The position numbers and the translations under genes were made by a program. A stretch of DNA of 64,000 nt from Pseudomonadota bacterium. GTDB taxonomy: Bacteria > Pseudomonadota > Alphaproteobacteria > Rhodospirillales > Magnetospirillaceae. The notes below the pieces were generated by a model. That model saw only the letters and a list, made by a program, of their open reading frames with translations. It was not told the DNA's origin and made no database searches. Each line of letters opens with the position of its first letter. Positions within the stretch are counted from its first letter, which is position 1. Shown in pieces: positions 1 to 8,558 of the stretch. The DNA is taken from assembly GCA_021781575.1 (NCBI GenBank), contig JAJXWP010000004.1, forward strand, positions 91,042-155,041, read 5' to 3'.

Positions 1-1
1 C

Positions 2-523
2 CTCACCACGGCTGTGGCCACCCTGCTGCTTTGCGCCGCCTGCTCCGGCAGGCCGGCGGGTGACGATCTGGTCAAGGTCAGCTATGAGGGGGCCGACGCG
101 CTGCTCAAGGGGGTCGACCTGGGCCCCGATGCGGTGGTCGTCTACGGCGTGTTCACCCCGGTCGGGCATGTGGATTCGTCGAGCCCCTTCGGGCGGATCG
201 TCGCCGAGCAGATTGCCTCGCGGCTGGTGCAAAGAGGCGTCAAAGTGGTTGAAGTGCGGCTGCGGGAGCAAATCGCCCTCGGCCGGGGTGGGCCGTTCAC
301 CCTGTCCGACGACGCCCGCAAGGTGGCGAGCCGCGTGCAGGCGCGCGCCGCGCTCACCGGTTCCTACGCGACGACACCCCAATACGTGCTGCTCAACGCC
401 CGTCTGGTCGATGTCGCCACCGGCGTCGTCCTGGCCAGCTGGGACAAGCGGGTGGAACTCGACGGGGCCGAATTGACGCTGCTCACCGACCAGCCGGCCT
501 GGTATACGATGACCACTTGGTAG
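2..523 (+). CDS. FlgO-like exported lipoprotein, 5' end outside window
   Basis: The reading frame is open to the left edge of the window, so the true start probably lies upstream; a GTG at 14 is the first possible start inside it. The visible N-terminus is a hydrophobic stretch ending in CAAC, which looks like the end of a lipoprotein signal peptide with the acylated Cys. The rest resembles the FlgO family: an early GADALLKG segment, then a GRIVAEQIASRLVQRG-type helix, and an alternating strand ending (LVDVATGVVLASWD). In other bacteria FlgO is an outer-membrane protein linked to flagella, but many relatives are uncharacterised surface lipoproteins. The gene converges on lpxL, with 6 nt between the two stops. 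The family assignment is from sequence feel only; the role is not established here. Confidence 0.55.
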   Translation, partial: LTTAVATLLLCAACSGRPAGDDLVKVSYEGADALLKGVDLGPDAVVVYGVFTPVGHVDSSSPFGRIVAEQIASRLVQRGVKVVEVRLREQIALGRGGPFTLSDDARKVASRVQARAALTGSYATTPQYVLLNARLVDVATGVVLASWDKRVELDGAELTLLTDQPAWYTMTTW

Positions 524-529
524 ATCGGG

Positions 530-1405
530 TCAGTCCGGCCACCGCCGGTGCAGCCACAGCCACTGTTCGGGGTGCTGGCGGATCCAGCCTTCAAGACGGC
601 CGTTGACCCGGGTCATCGCCGCCAGGATATCGGCATGGCGGTCGCCGGTATCGTCGAAGCGGATCGGCGGTTCGACACAGACGCGGAAGCGGGCTCCGCC
701 GAGCCGCACCACACGGGCGGCGACCACCGGGCAGTCGTATTTGAGGGCGAATGTCGCCAAAGCGGGCGCGGTCATTGCCTCGATGCCGAAAAACGGCACG
801 GCGATCCCGTCGTTCATCTTCTGGTCGACCAGCATCCCGACGTGTTGACCCTGCTTCAGCAGTTGCAGCGCCACCCGCGCGCCCGCCGCGCCTTTGGGAA
901 TGAGTTGCACCCCTTCGTTGCCCCGGCCGACCTGATAGACCCATTCGAGCCGCGAATTGTTTGGCGCCCGATAAACCAGGTGCACCGGCAACCCGGCGCG
1001 CAGGGCGCACAGCCCCATCAACTCCCAGTTGCCGAGATGCCCGCTGAAGAACAGTCCCGGCTTCCCATCGTCGCGTAGCTGCTGGACGTGCTCCCATCCC
1101 TCCACCTCGACCCGGTTTCCAGGGCCGAAGCGAAATTCGGGCAAATGGGGAAATTCGGCGGCGGTCCGCCCCAGATTGTCCCACATGGCGCGCAGGACCG
1201 CCTCGCGGCGCGCTGCCGGCATGTCGGGAAACACCCGCTGCAGGTTGTGCCTGGCCCGGCGCGTCAGCACCAGGCGATAGCCGACGGTCCGGCCGATCCA
1301 ACCGCCGATCGCCGATGCCAGATCAAGCGGCAACAGCCGAAAGAAATGAAATATCAGCCAGACGGCCGCGGCCTCCAGCCGCGGCGGCAGTTCCCGCCGC
1401 TTCAT
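530..1405 (-). CDS. lpxL: Lipid A biosynthesis acyltransferase (LpxL/HtrB family)
   Basis: This 291-residue protein is a late acyltransferase that adds a secondary acyl chain to Kdo-lipid A at the inner membrane. One N-terminal membrane segment (about residues 13-35) precedes the acyltransferase domain. The catalytic H-X4-E motif is visible as HLGNWE at residues 123-128. The C-terminus ends in the family's typical QWLWLHRRW. Its start codon overlaps the lpxK stop by 4 nt (ATGA), so it is translated as the last gene of DUF374-waaA-lpxK-lpxL. Which position is acylated, and with which chain, cannot be read from sequence; LpxL and LpxM paralogues are similar. Confidence 0.9.
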   Translation of the reverse strand: MKRRELPPRLEAAAVWLIFHFFRLLPLDLASAIGGWIGRTVGYRLVLTRRARHNLQRVFPDMPAARREAVLRAMWDNLGRTAAEFPHLPEFRFGPGNRVEVEGWEHVQQLRDDGKPGLFFSGHLGNWELMGLCALRAGLPVHLVYRAPNNSRLEWVYQVGRGNEGVQLIPKGAAGARVALQLLKQGQHVGMLVDQKMNDGIAVPFFGIEAMTAPALATFALKYDCPVVAARVVRLGGARFRVCVEPPIRFDDTGDRHADILAAMTRVNGRLEGWIRQHPEQWLWLHRRWPD

Positions 1406-2370
1406 GAGGCAACCGGTTCTCGCAAGGCGGGGGCCAGCACGCGCATCAGCGCCGCCTCGTCCTCCCAGCCGACGGCGACCTGCAGTACGGCGATGTCGTC
1501 CCGCATGTGCGGGGGGATGCGAACGAAATCCTTCGACGTGGTGATCAGCGCCGCCGCGTGCTTTTCCGCCGCCGCCGACAGTTCGCCGATCTCGGCCGGC
1601 CGGTAGGGGTAGTGGTCGGGAAAGGCATAGGCCTCGACCACCTTGGCGCCCAGCTTTTCCAGTGTGTGGAAGAACTTGGCCGGGCGCCCGATACCGGCGA
1701 AGGCGACGACGCTATGGCCGGCCAGAGCCGCGGCTTCGGCTTCCGGTTCCAGCCGGGCGTGGAGGATCGGCAGGTCGCCGGCCAGCCGCGCCACGTTGTG
1801 GCGGTCCTCTCCGAGAATGACCAGCGCCGAGGCACGCTTCAGGCCGCGTGGCAACGGTTCGCGCAACGGCCCGGCCGGGATGCAGCGGCCGCAACCGAAA
1901 CCGACATGGCCGTCGACCACCAGCAGCGACACGTCCTTGTGCAATGAGGGGTTCTGGAAGCCGTCGTCCATCACCAGGCAGGCGGCGCCGTGACGCGCCG
2001 CCTCGCGGGCGCCGGCGGCGCGGTCCTTGGCCACCCAGCATGGTGCGATCTCGGCCAGCAGCAGCGCTTCGTCCCCGACCCGGGCATGGGCATGCTTGTG
2101 CGGATTGACCAGCAACGGGCCGTGCTCGCTCCCGCCATAACCGAGGGACAGGAAATGGGCGCCCGGCAAGCGGTGGGCGATCGATCTGGCGACCGGCGTC
2201 TTGCCGGCGCCGCCCGCCACCAGATTGCCGATGCAAACCACCGGCACCGGCGCCCGATAGGGAGTGGAAAACACCCCGCGCAGGGCGCTGGCCCCCGCCC
2301 ACACCCAGCCCAGCGGCGCCAGCGCGGCGGACAGGATGCCGCCGTCGATCCAGAAATCAGGTGCCCGCAT
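1402..2370 (-). CDS. lpxK: Tetraacyldisaccharide 4'-kinase
   Basis: LpxK phosphorylates the 4' position of the lipid A disaccharide with ATP at the cytoplasmic face of the inner membrane. The family P-loop is clear near the N-terminus (GNLVAGGAGKTP, about residues 48-59). An N-terminal hydrophobic helix fits a membrane-anchored kinase. I chose the ATG at 2370 (protein begins MRAPDFW, 322 residues) over the one at 2388, because a GGAGAG ribosome binding site lies 6 nt before it and nothing comparable precedes 2388. The gene overlaps waaA by 14 nt upstream and lpxL by 4 nt downstream, so all three are probably translationally coupled. Confidence 0.92.
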   Translation of the reverse strand: MRAPDFWIDGGILSAALAPLGWVWAGASALRGVFSTPYRAPVPVVCIGNLVAGGAGKTPVARSIAHRLPGAHFLSLGYGGSEHGPLLVNPHKHAHARVGDEALLLAEIAPCWVAKDRAAGAREAARHGAACLVMDDGFQNPSLHKDVSLLVVDGHVGFGCGRCIPAGPLREPLPRGLKRASALVILGEDRHNVARLAGDLPILHARLEPEAEAAALAGHSVVAFAGIGRPAKFFHTLEKLGAKVVEAYAFPDHYPYRPAEIGELSAAAEKHAAALITTSKDFVRIPPHMRDDIAVLQVAVGWEDEAALMRVLAPALREPVAS

Positions 2371-3655
2371 GTGCGATCTCTCCGCCATGAGGGAGGCCGC
2401 CCGACAGCCACGGGCTCAGCTCGGCGAACACCCCGTCGAGAACGCCGTCTTCCGCCGAAGCGAAGGCTCGCGCCCGCGAGCCGCGCCGCATCGCCAGTGC
2501 GGGCTCGCCCAGCAGTCGCGACACGGCGACGGCCAGGCCGGCCTCATTATCGATCCATTCGGCCGCGCCGTCCCGCACCATGCGCGCGGCGATGTCGGCG
2601 AAGTTCTCCATATGCCGCCCGAACAGCACGGCGCCCCCCAACCGTGCCGGCTCAAGGGGATTCTGCCCCCCCTGGCCGACCAGGCTCTTGCCCATGAAGA
2701 CGATCGGCGCAAGCCGGTAGAACAAGCCCAGTTCGCCCATGGTGTCGGCCAGCAGCAGGTCGGTCTCCGGCCCCACCGACTGCCCGGCCGAACGGCGCGC
2801 CACGGCCAGCCCCAGGGAAGCCAATTCGGCGGCGATGGCTTGTCCGCGGTTGGCGTGACGCGGCACGATCACGGTCAGCAGGCCGGGATGCCGGCGCGCC
2901 AGCTCCTGGTGGACCCGGGCAACAGCCTCCTCCTCGCCGGCATGGGTGCTGGCCGCCAGCCAGCGCGGCCGATCATCCAACCGAGCCGATAACTCGTTCA
3001 ATGCCGCCTGGTCCACCGGCAATGGCGGCGCGGCGAATTTCAGATTGCCCCGGCAAGCGACCTTTCCCGCCCCCAGGGATTGCAGGCGTTGGGCATCGGT
3101 CGGGGTCTGCGCCAGGCACAGCACGAAGCCGGCCAGCAGACGGCGAATGAAGCCGGGATGGCGGCGCCAACGGGCGAAAGAACGGTCGGATACACGTCCA
3201 TTCAGCAGGATCAGCGGCACGCCCCGGTCGGCGGCCTCGATCAACAGGTTCGGCCAGAATTCCGATTCCGCCCACAAAGCCAGATCCGGCCGCCAATGGT
3301 CGAGGAACCGGCGCACCCAGGGCAGGCGGTCGACCGGCACATATTGATGGATGGCGCCGTCCGGTAATCTCGCCGCCATCACCTCGGCCGACGTCACGGT
3401 GCCGGTGGTCACCAGCACGGTGGTGTCGGGCCGGCCCAGCAGACGCTCGACCACCGGCAGCATCGACACCGATTCGCCGACGCTGGCGGCGTGCAGCCAG
3501 ACCACCCGGCCGGCCGGCCGGGGATGGCCGGCGAAGCCGCGCCGCTCGCCGAAGCGCAGGCGGTCCTCCTTGCCGCGGGCCATGCGGCGATTCAAATAGC
3601 AATTGACCAGGGGGCCGCCGAGTGTGGTCAGGCCGCGATAGAGGGCGAGCATCAT
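2357..3655 (-). CDS. waaA: 3-deoxy-D-manno-octulosonic acid (Kdo) transferase
   Basis: WaaA (KdtA) transfers Kdo from CMP-Kdo to the lipid A precursor, starting the LPS inner core. The 432-residue length is normal. The N-terminal signature RGKEDRLRFGERRG followed by VVWLHAASVGE carries the conserved glutamates of the acceptor-binding half. The C-terminal half has the GT-B donor site, including the FMGKSLVGQGGQNPLEPA segment typical of the family. The start overlaps the stop of the upstream acyltransferase-like gene by 4 nt (ATGA). Its place next to lpxK and lpxL agrees with the assignment. Whether it adds one or two Kdo residues cannot be told from the sequence. Confidence 0.94.
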   Translation of the reverse strand: MMLALYRGLTTLGGPLVNCYLNRRMARGKEDRLRFGERRGFAGHPRPAGRVVWLHAASVGESVSMLPVVERLLGRPDTTVLVTTGTVTSAEVMAARLPDGAIHQYVPVDRLPWVRRFLDHWRPDLALWAESEFWPNLLIEAADRGVPLILLNGRVSDRSFARWRRHPGFIRRLLAGFVLCLAQTPTDAQRLQSLGAGKVACRGNLKFAAPPLPVDQAALNELSARLDDRPRWLAASTHAGEEEAVARVHQELARRHPGLLTVIVPRHANRGQAIAAELASLGLAVARRSAGQSVGPETDLLLADTMGELGLFYRLAPIVFMGKSLVGQGGQNPLEPARLGGAVLFGRHMENFADIAARMVRDGAAEWIDNEAGLAVAVSRLLGEPALAMRRGSRARAFASAEDGVLDGVFAELSPWLSGGLPHGGEIAHAGT

Positions 3656-4371
3656 CGGCCTGCGCCCTCGGCGGCCAGAGGCGCCGGTTCGACGGGTTCA
3701 AGACCCATCAGCCGGTCGGCCTCGTCGGTAATGGCATTGAGGCCGGCCTCCACCGCGGCGCGGGCCGCCTCCAGGGCATCGGACGAGGCATCGGGCGGGA
3801 CCTCGATGGGGCGGCCCCAGACAAAAGCGCCGCTGGAGAACGGCAAGGCCAGTACGAAGCGATCCCAACTGGGCATGACTTTGCGGCGCCGGGCGGAAAA
3901 GCTGCAGGGAATGATCGGCGCCCCCGACAAGCGGGCGACCTGCACGATGCCATCCGAGGCCCGCATGCGTGGTCCGCGCGGGCCATCGGGCGTGATCCCG
4001 ACGCATTGTCCGCCCTTAAGCGCCTTCAGCAAACCCCTCAGCGCCGCCGATCCGCCCTTGGAGGACGAACCGGAAACCGTCCGGATACCAAAGTGACTTA
4101 CCGTGCGGGCAATGATCTGGCCGTCTCGATGCTGCGAAATCAGCATATGGATCGGCACGGAGCGGCGCCAGCAATAGGGCATCATCAGGATGCGCCCGTG
4201 CCAGAAGGCCAGGATGAACGGTTTGCCCTGATTCCACAACGAGGCGGGAAGTTCGCCTCCCACCACCTGCCAGCGCCCGGTGGCGAAGACCAGGCGGATG
4301 TATTGGGCGCCAAGCCAGCACAGCGCGCTACGTACGGATTCGCTCTTGGTCAGGGCCTTGACCATACCCAT
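3652..4371 (-). CDS. DUF374 lysophospholipid-acyltransferase-like protein
   Basis: This 239-residue protein belongs to the DUF374 family, which resembles acyltransferases and is found beside waaA in many alphaproteobacteria. The FWHGRILMMP segment resembles an acyltransferase histidine motif. A glycine-rich GSSSKGGSAALRGLL stretch and ITPDGPRGPR follow; the latter is a strong family signature. It is the first gene of the lipid A/Kdo operon and overlaps waaA by 4 nt. The family is thought to act in outer-membrane lipid assembly, but the reaction is not settled. An alternative ATG two codons downstream (4365) is possible. Confidence 0.85.
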   Translation of the reverse strand: MGMVKALTKSESVRSALCWLGAQYIRLVFATGRWQVVGGELPASLWNQGKPFILAFWHGRILMMPYCWRRSVPIHMLISQHRDGQIIARTVSHFGIRTVSGSSSKGGSAALRGLLKALKGGQCVGITPDGPRGPRMRASDGIVQVARLSGAPIIPCSFSARRRKVMPSWDRFVLALPFSSGAFVWGRPIEVPPDASSDALEAARAAVEAGLNAITDEADRLMGLEPVEPAPLAAEGAGR

Positions 4372-4453
4372 GGGGATCAGCCCTTCTTGCTTAGGCGGCG
4401 CACCATAGCATGCGCCGGCGGGAGGGCCAACATCCTCACATCCGCTGCGACAT

Positions 4454-5932
4454 TCACAGCCCTGCCGGATTCCCCACGACCACCGCGGACAGGCGCCGGG
4501 CGTCCAGCAACCGCGCGGCGACGCGCCGCACGTCGTCCAGCGTAACCGCGTCGATCAATCCGGGCCGGCGACCGATGTAATCGATCCCAAGCCTGTCCAG
4601 CTGAATGGCAACCAGCAACGAGGCGATCGACTGGGTGCTGTCCATTTGCAGAGGAAACGAGCCGTTCAGGAAGGTCTTGGCATTGGCCAGTTCCTCGGGG
4701 GTCACTCCCGTCTCGGCCATGTGGCGCCATTGCTCGCGGACCAAGGACAGGCTTTCCGCCACCCGGTCATTGCGGGTGCCGACGCCGCCTTCGATCAGCG
4801 CCGAGTGGTCCCGCGGCACCAGATAGCTGTAGGCACCGTAGGCCAAGCCTCGCTTCACGCGGATCTCGGTCAGCAGGCGCGACGAAAATCCGCCGCCGCC
4901 CAGGATATAATTCATCACATAGGCGGCATACCAATCAGGATCGTCGCGCTTGATGCCCTGCTCGCCGAAAACGACCACGCTCTGCGGGATCGGGCGGCGG
5001 ATGACCTCGACCTGGCCTTTTGCGTCGGGCACCACCTCGGCGACGGCAATCGGCGCCGCATGGGCCGGCAGCTCGCCGAACACATGGTCGAGAAGCGGTG
5101 CCAGCTGGGCTGCGGTGATGTCACCGACGACAGCCAGATGCAGCTGGTCACGCCCCAGATGGGCCGCCACCCATCCCTTGAGGTCGTCCACCGTGACCGC
5201 CGATACGCTCTGCGGATAGCCGTCAATCGGCACGCCATAGGCATGATTCGGGTACATTTCCTTGGCGAAGGCACGCTGGGCGATGGCATGCGGATCCTGC
5301 AGCTCCTCCGCCAACTCGGCCAGCAACTGGCCGCGCACGCGGTCCACCGCGTCACCATCGAAGCGCGGGCGGGTCAGCGACAGGCGCAGCAGGTCGAACG
5401 CTTCATCGCGGTTGGCGGTGAGGGTCTTCAGATAGCCGTGGAAGGCATCCCGACCGGCGCTGTAGCCCAGGGCTATGGCCGAGTCCTCCAGTTTTCCCTG
5501 GAAGGTCTGAGAATCCATGTCACCCGCCCCTTCGTCGAGCAGGCTGCCCACCATGTTGGCCAGCCCGGCCTTCCCCTCGGGGTCGAGGGCGGACCCGCCG
5601 CGGAAGGCCAGATGCAGGGAAATGATCGGATTGCTGTGATCCTCCACCAGCCATGCTTCGATTCCGCCGGGGCTGACCACCCGCTCGATGGTCACCGCCC
5701 AGGCCGGCAGCAGGGGAAGGAGACAGAGGATGAGGGCGACGAGGAGGCCGCGGAGGGACGGCGTCATCGCCAGGAGCGGGGTGACGAAACAATCGGGGAG
5801 CGCAGGCCCGAGCCTGCATTGCGCCGCTTCGCTGGAGACAACCACCTGCCCGGGGCCGGCACCATCGGGTTGATCAGCGACGGCCCGGCGCCCCGCCGCG
5901 TCAGAAGCCGCAATGACAGCATCTTCCATCAT
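4454..5932 (-). CDS. M16 family peptidase homologue lacking the zinc motif
   Basis: This is the second of two adjacent M16 (pitrilysin-family) genes. At the position of the HXXEH zinc motif it reads GLANMVGSLLDEG, so both histidines are missing. It is likely the non-catalytic partner of the upstream peptidase, as in other bacterial M16 pairs. A good signal sequence (MTPSLRGLLVALILCLLPLL) begins only at residue 56. The start at 5932 overlaps the upstream stop by 4 nt and has a strong GGGGAGGG ribosome binding site. The ATG at 5767 would place the signal peptide at the N-terminus but has no ribosome binding site. The intervening 55 codons coincide with a dispersed repeat (5762-5919), so the original gene start appears to have been displaced. 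A signal peptide behind 55 residues might hamper export. Confidence 0.8.
   Translation of the reverse strand: MMEDAVIAASDAAGRRAVADQPDGAGPGQVVVSSEAAQCRLGPALPDCFVTPLLAMTPSLRGLLVALILCLLPLLPAWAVTIERVVSPGGIEAWLVEDHSNPIISLHLAFRGGSALDPEGKAGLANMVGSLLDEGAGDMDSQTFQGKLEDSAIALGYSAGRDAFHGYLKTLTANRDEAFDLLRLSLTRPRFDGDAVDRVRGQLLAELAEELQDPHAIAQRAFAKEMYPNHAYGVPIDGYPQSVSAVTVDDLKGWVAAHLGRDQLHLAVVGDITAAQLAPLLDHVFGELPAHAAPIAVAEVVPDAKGQVEVIRRPIPQSVVVFGEQGIKRDDPDWYAAYVMNYILGGGGFSSRLLTEIRVKRGLAYGAYSYLVPRDHSALIEGGVGTRNDRVAESLSLVREQWRHMAETGVTPEELANAKTFLNGSFPLQMDSTQSIASLLVAIQLDRLGIDYIGRRPGLIDAVTLDDVRRVAARLLDARRLSAVVVGNPAGL
5762..5919. repeat. Degenerate dispersed CGTCAT...ATGAC repeat inside an M16 gene
   Basis: The left end begins CGTCATCGCCAGGAGCG and continues to GTGACGAAACAATC; the right end reads GAAGCCGCAATGACAG. 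This is the layout of the dispersed 'CGTCATTGC...GCAATGACG' palindromic repeats found in many proteobacterial genomes, here partly decayed. It lies in frame between the coupled start codon (5932) and the signal peptide of the zinc-less M16 protein. It contributes about 53 codons and the terminal ATGACG that supplies Met56. Confidence 0.55.
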
Positions 5933-7344
5933 CGTATTTCCCTCCCCGACATGCCAGGAGGCAGTCGGCCCGGCGGCTCGGGAGGTTTCGGCTGGACGGT
6001 CCCCTCGCCGGGCTTGGCCGGCAACAGGATGCCGGTCACCGATCTCTCGTCGCGCAGCACATGCCGGGCGGCCTCGGTAACCTGGTCGACGGTCACGGCG
6101 GCGATCCGCCGCGGCCAGGCCTCTTCTTCCGCCACGGTCTCACCGGTGGCGAGGGCCTGGCCGAGAACGCGCGCCCCTGTATGGTAGGAATCCTTCGCAT
6201 AGGCGACCGAGGCCTGCAGACGGTGCTTGGCCCGGTCGACCTCCTGGGCGGTCACGCCGGAGGCGGCAACCGCCTGAATCTGCGCGACAATGGCCGCCTG
6301 CAACTTGTCCATCGGCACGCCGGGGCGGGGATTGGCGCTGAATGAGAACGACGTCCGGCCGAGGACGTCGGGATCATAGGATGCGGTCGCCGAGGCGGCC
6401 ACCTTCTGGTCGACCACCAGGCTCTTGTACAGGCGGCTGGTGGCGCCGTCGCCGAGGATTTCCGCCAGAACCTGCAACGGATAAGCGAGGCGGGTTTCGC
6501 CCTGGTGATAGCTGGGCGCCAGGTAAAGGCGATTCCAGGCGGGCTCGTGGACATCGGGATCCCGCAGCTCGACGGTCCGGGCGGCCACCGGTGGCGGCTC
6601 CTCGGCGCGGTAGCGCGCCGGAATCGTCCGCGCCGGGATGCCGCCGTAGTATTTCTCCGCCAGCGGCTTCAACTGCGCCGCCGTGATGTCGCCCGACACC
6701 ACCAGGATGGCGTTGTTGGGCGCATACCAGCGCCGATGGAAATCGACCACGTCCTTCAGGGTGAAATGCTCGATATCGCTTCGCCAGCCGATGACCGGGT
6801 GATGATAGGAGCTGGTCAGATAAAGGGCGGCTTCCATCTGTTCGTCGAGCAGGGATTCGGGATCGTTCTCCACCCGCATGCGCCGCTCTTCCAGCACGAC
6901 TTGGCGCTCCGGCTGGAAATCCCTGTCCCTGAGCGACAGATTGGCCATGCGGTCGGCCTCCAGCTTCATCACGATGCCCAGCTTGTCGGCCGCCACATTC
7001 TGATAGAACGCCGTGTAGTCGGTGGTGGTAAAGGCGTTGTCGCGCCCGCCGTTGATCGCCACGATGCGGGAAAACTGTCCCGCCGGCACAGTCTTGGTGC
7101 CTTTGAACATCATGTGCTCGAGCATATGGGCCAGGCCGGTCTTGCCCGGCGCCTCGTCGCCCGAGCCCACCTTGTACCACACCATGTGGCTGACCACCGG
7201 CACCCGGTGGTTGGGAATGACCACCACCTGCATGCCGTTCTTCAGGGTGAAGGTTTCGGGATTGAACACCTGCGCCGAAGCGGCGGGGGCAAGCAGCGCC
7301 CCGAACATCAGGCCCAGAGCGAGGAGATGATGGCGCATTGTCAC
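5929..7344 (-). CDS. M16 family zinc peptidase, exported
   Basis: This 471-residue protein has an N-terminal signal peptide (about residues 1-24, ending ASA) and an intact M16 zinc site. The HMLEH motif is at residues 73-77, and the third ligand glutamate is in ERQVVLEE near residue 152. It is therefore probably the catalytic member of a periplasmic M16 pair, with the downstream gene as the non-catalytic partner; the downstream start overlaps this stop by 4 nt. Substrates of such pairs are usually unknown peptides or signal-peptide debris. PqqF- and PqqL-like proteins share the fold, but no pqq genes are nearby. Confidence 0.88.
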   Translation of the reverse strand: MTMRHHLLALGLMFGALLAPAASAQVFNPETFTLKNGMQVVVIPNHRVPVVSHMVWYKVGSGDEAPGKTGLAHMLEHMMFKGTKTVPAGQFSRIVAINGGRDNAFTTTDYTAFYQNVAADKLGIVMKLEADRMANLSLRDRDFQPERQVVLEERRMRVENDPESLLDEQMEAALYLTSSYHHPVIGWRSDIEHFTLKDVVDFHRRWYAPNNAILVVSGDITAAQLKPLAEKYYGGIPARTIPARYRAEEPPPVAARTVELRDPDVHEPAWNRLYLAPSYHQGETRLAYPLQVLAEILGDGATSRLYKSLVVDQKVAASATASYDPDVLGRTSFSFSANPRPGVPMDKLQAAIVAQIQAVAASGVTAQEVDRAKHRLQASVAYAKDSYHTGARVLGQALATGETVAEEEAWPRRIAAVTVDQVTEAARHVLRDERSVTGILLPAKPGEGTVQPKPPEPPGRLPPGMSGREIR

Positions 7345-7354
7345 TAACCCTCCC

Positions 7355-7428
7355 CGAGGGTCCGCTTCGGACCTCGGATATGAGGCTGCCCAGCCGAATG
7401 AATTGGGGCGAGGATCCGTCGGATCCTC
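7355..7428. other. Two short hairpins between DUF3035 gene and M16 operon
   Basis: The 120-nt gap 7345-7464 holds two perfect small inverted repeats. One is GGTCCG/CGGACC with a 3-nt loop (7359-7373). The other is GAGGATCC/GGATCCTC with a 3-nt loop (7410-7428). Neither is followed by a T-tract on the minus strand. They could weakly terminate the DUF3035 transcript or lie in the leader of the M16 operon. No promoter stands out. Confidence 0.35.
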
Positions 7429-7464
7429 ACCGCCTGCTGAATGTTTCGGGGCGAAGCTTGGCGA

Positions 7465-8073
7465 TCAGTCGTCGAGCAGGTAATGCCACAGCGACCCTTT
7501 GTGGCCACCGCGGACAATCTGCGGACTGCCGTTGTCGCCGTCGGTGGCCGACTTGCCCGAGGAGGCGTTGTCCTTCAGCCGCTTGGCCTCGCGGGCCGCG
7601 TCCACCACCTCTCCGGGCGGTGGCTTGTCCCGCCAGAACAGGATCTTGTCGGTAAAGCTGTGGTCCGCGTCGATCAACGCGGTGGTTTCCTCATCCACTT
7701 TGCGGCGGATATCGGGATCGGCGCGATTGGCCCCGGCCTTGGCCAGCAGGAGCTGCTCACCGGGGCTGAAGTCATTGCCCCCGGTGGCGGTGGCGGTGGC
7801 GGTCGGGGCCGCGGCCCCCACCAGCGCCGTCCGGGCCTCGTCGCGGGTCGTCCACTCCTGGGGCCGCTGTGCCCCTGGCCGCGGTGGCCGCAGGGTGTAG
7901 TCCGGCGGCTGCGCCAGTGGAGCGCGCGCCACGACGGCGAACTCGTCCGGCGGCGCCTTATCGTAGCCCAAGGCCTTGCGGGCGCTGCTGCAGCCGGACA
8001 GTGTCAACGCGGTAAGAAGCGCGACGAGTGCGGCGCGTCCAACCTGGGATTTATGGCGGTGTGCTGAGCTCAT
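7465..8073 (-). CDS. DUF3035 family lipoprotein
   Basis: This 202-residue protein has a signal sequence with the lipobox LSGC (Cys28) and then the DUF3035 pattern SARKALGYDKAPPDEFAVV and a Pro-rich region (PLAQPPDYTLRPPRPGAQRP). The C-terminal part carries the charged LLLAKAGANRADPDIRRKVDEE region. The family is restricted largely to alphaproteobacteria and commonly sits next to lspA, as here, where its start overlaps the lspA stop by 4 nt. Function is not known; an envelope lipoprotein is the most one can say. Being made right after signal peptidase II, which processes lipoproteins, is suggestive but not proof of a link. Confidence 0.8.
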   Translation of the reverse strand: MSSAHRHKSQVGRAALVALLTALTLSGCSSARKALGYDKAPPDEFAVVARAPLAQPPDYTLRPPRPGAQRPQEWTTRDEARTALVGAAAPTATATATGGNDFSPGEQLLLAKAGANRADPDIRRKVDEETTALIDADHSFTDKILFWRDKPPPGEVVDAAREAKRLKDNASSGKSATDGDNGSPQIVRGGHKGSLWHYLLDD

Positions 8074-8558
8074 GGGGTATTCTTATGCGAATCGCGATTG
8101 CCAAACAAGGAGTCGAAGACGAGAAATGCGGCGCCGACGCTAATTGCCCAATCGGCAAGATTCATCGCCGGCCACCAGGTGAACGAACCGGCATGGACGT
8201 AGAGGAAATCCACCACCGCGCCGTAATGCAGGCGATCCGCCGCGTTGCCGACCGCGCCACCGACCACCAGGCCGAGGCCGAGCAGCGCGACGCGGCTGCC
8301 GGCCTTGGCCATCCAGGCCACCAGAACGGCCGAGATGACCAGCGAAAGCAAGGTGAACAGCAAGGCGTTGTAGGGGCCCTGATTGTTCCCGACGCCGAAG
8401 CTGACCCCGCGGTTCCAGGCCAGAACGAAATCGAGGAAGGGCAATACCGGAATATGGCCCTGCGGCCGGACCATGGTCACGATGGCCCATTTGGCCAGCT
8501 GATCGACGGCGGCGACGATCACGGCCACGGCAAGGCCGAAGCGCAGGCGCCCGATCAT
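8070..8558 (-). CDS. lspA: Lipoprotein signal peptidase (signal peptidase II)
   Basis: LspA cleaves the signal peptide of prolipoproteins in the inner membrane. The two catalytic aspartates are visible in GNAADRLHYGAVVDFLYVH and NLADWAISVGA, separated as expected. Four hydrophobic segments are recognisable. I place the start at the ATG at 8558, giving 162 residues; it shares one base with the ileS stop (TGATG), the typical coupled ileS-lspA arrangement. An upstream start at 8591 would add a charged, non-conserved N-terminus. Confidence 0.95.
   Translation of the reverse strand: MIGRLRFGLAVAVIVAAVDQLAKWAIVTMVRPQGHIPVLPFLDFVLAWNRGVSFGVGNNQGPYNALLFTLLSLVISAVLVAWMAKAGSRVALLGLGLVVGGAVGNAADRLHYGAVVDFLYVHAGSFTWWPAMNLADWAISVGAAFLVFDSLFGNRDSHKNTP

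Noticed and set aside
4646..6187. A 513-codon plus-strand frame opposite the M16 genes
   Set aside because: The minus strand encodes clear M16 proteins with signal peptides; this frame is a shadow.
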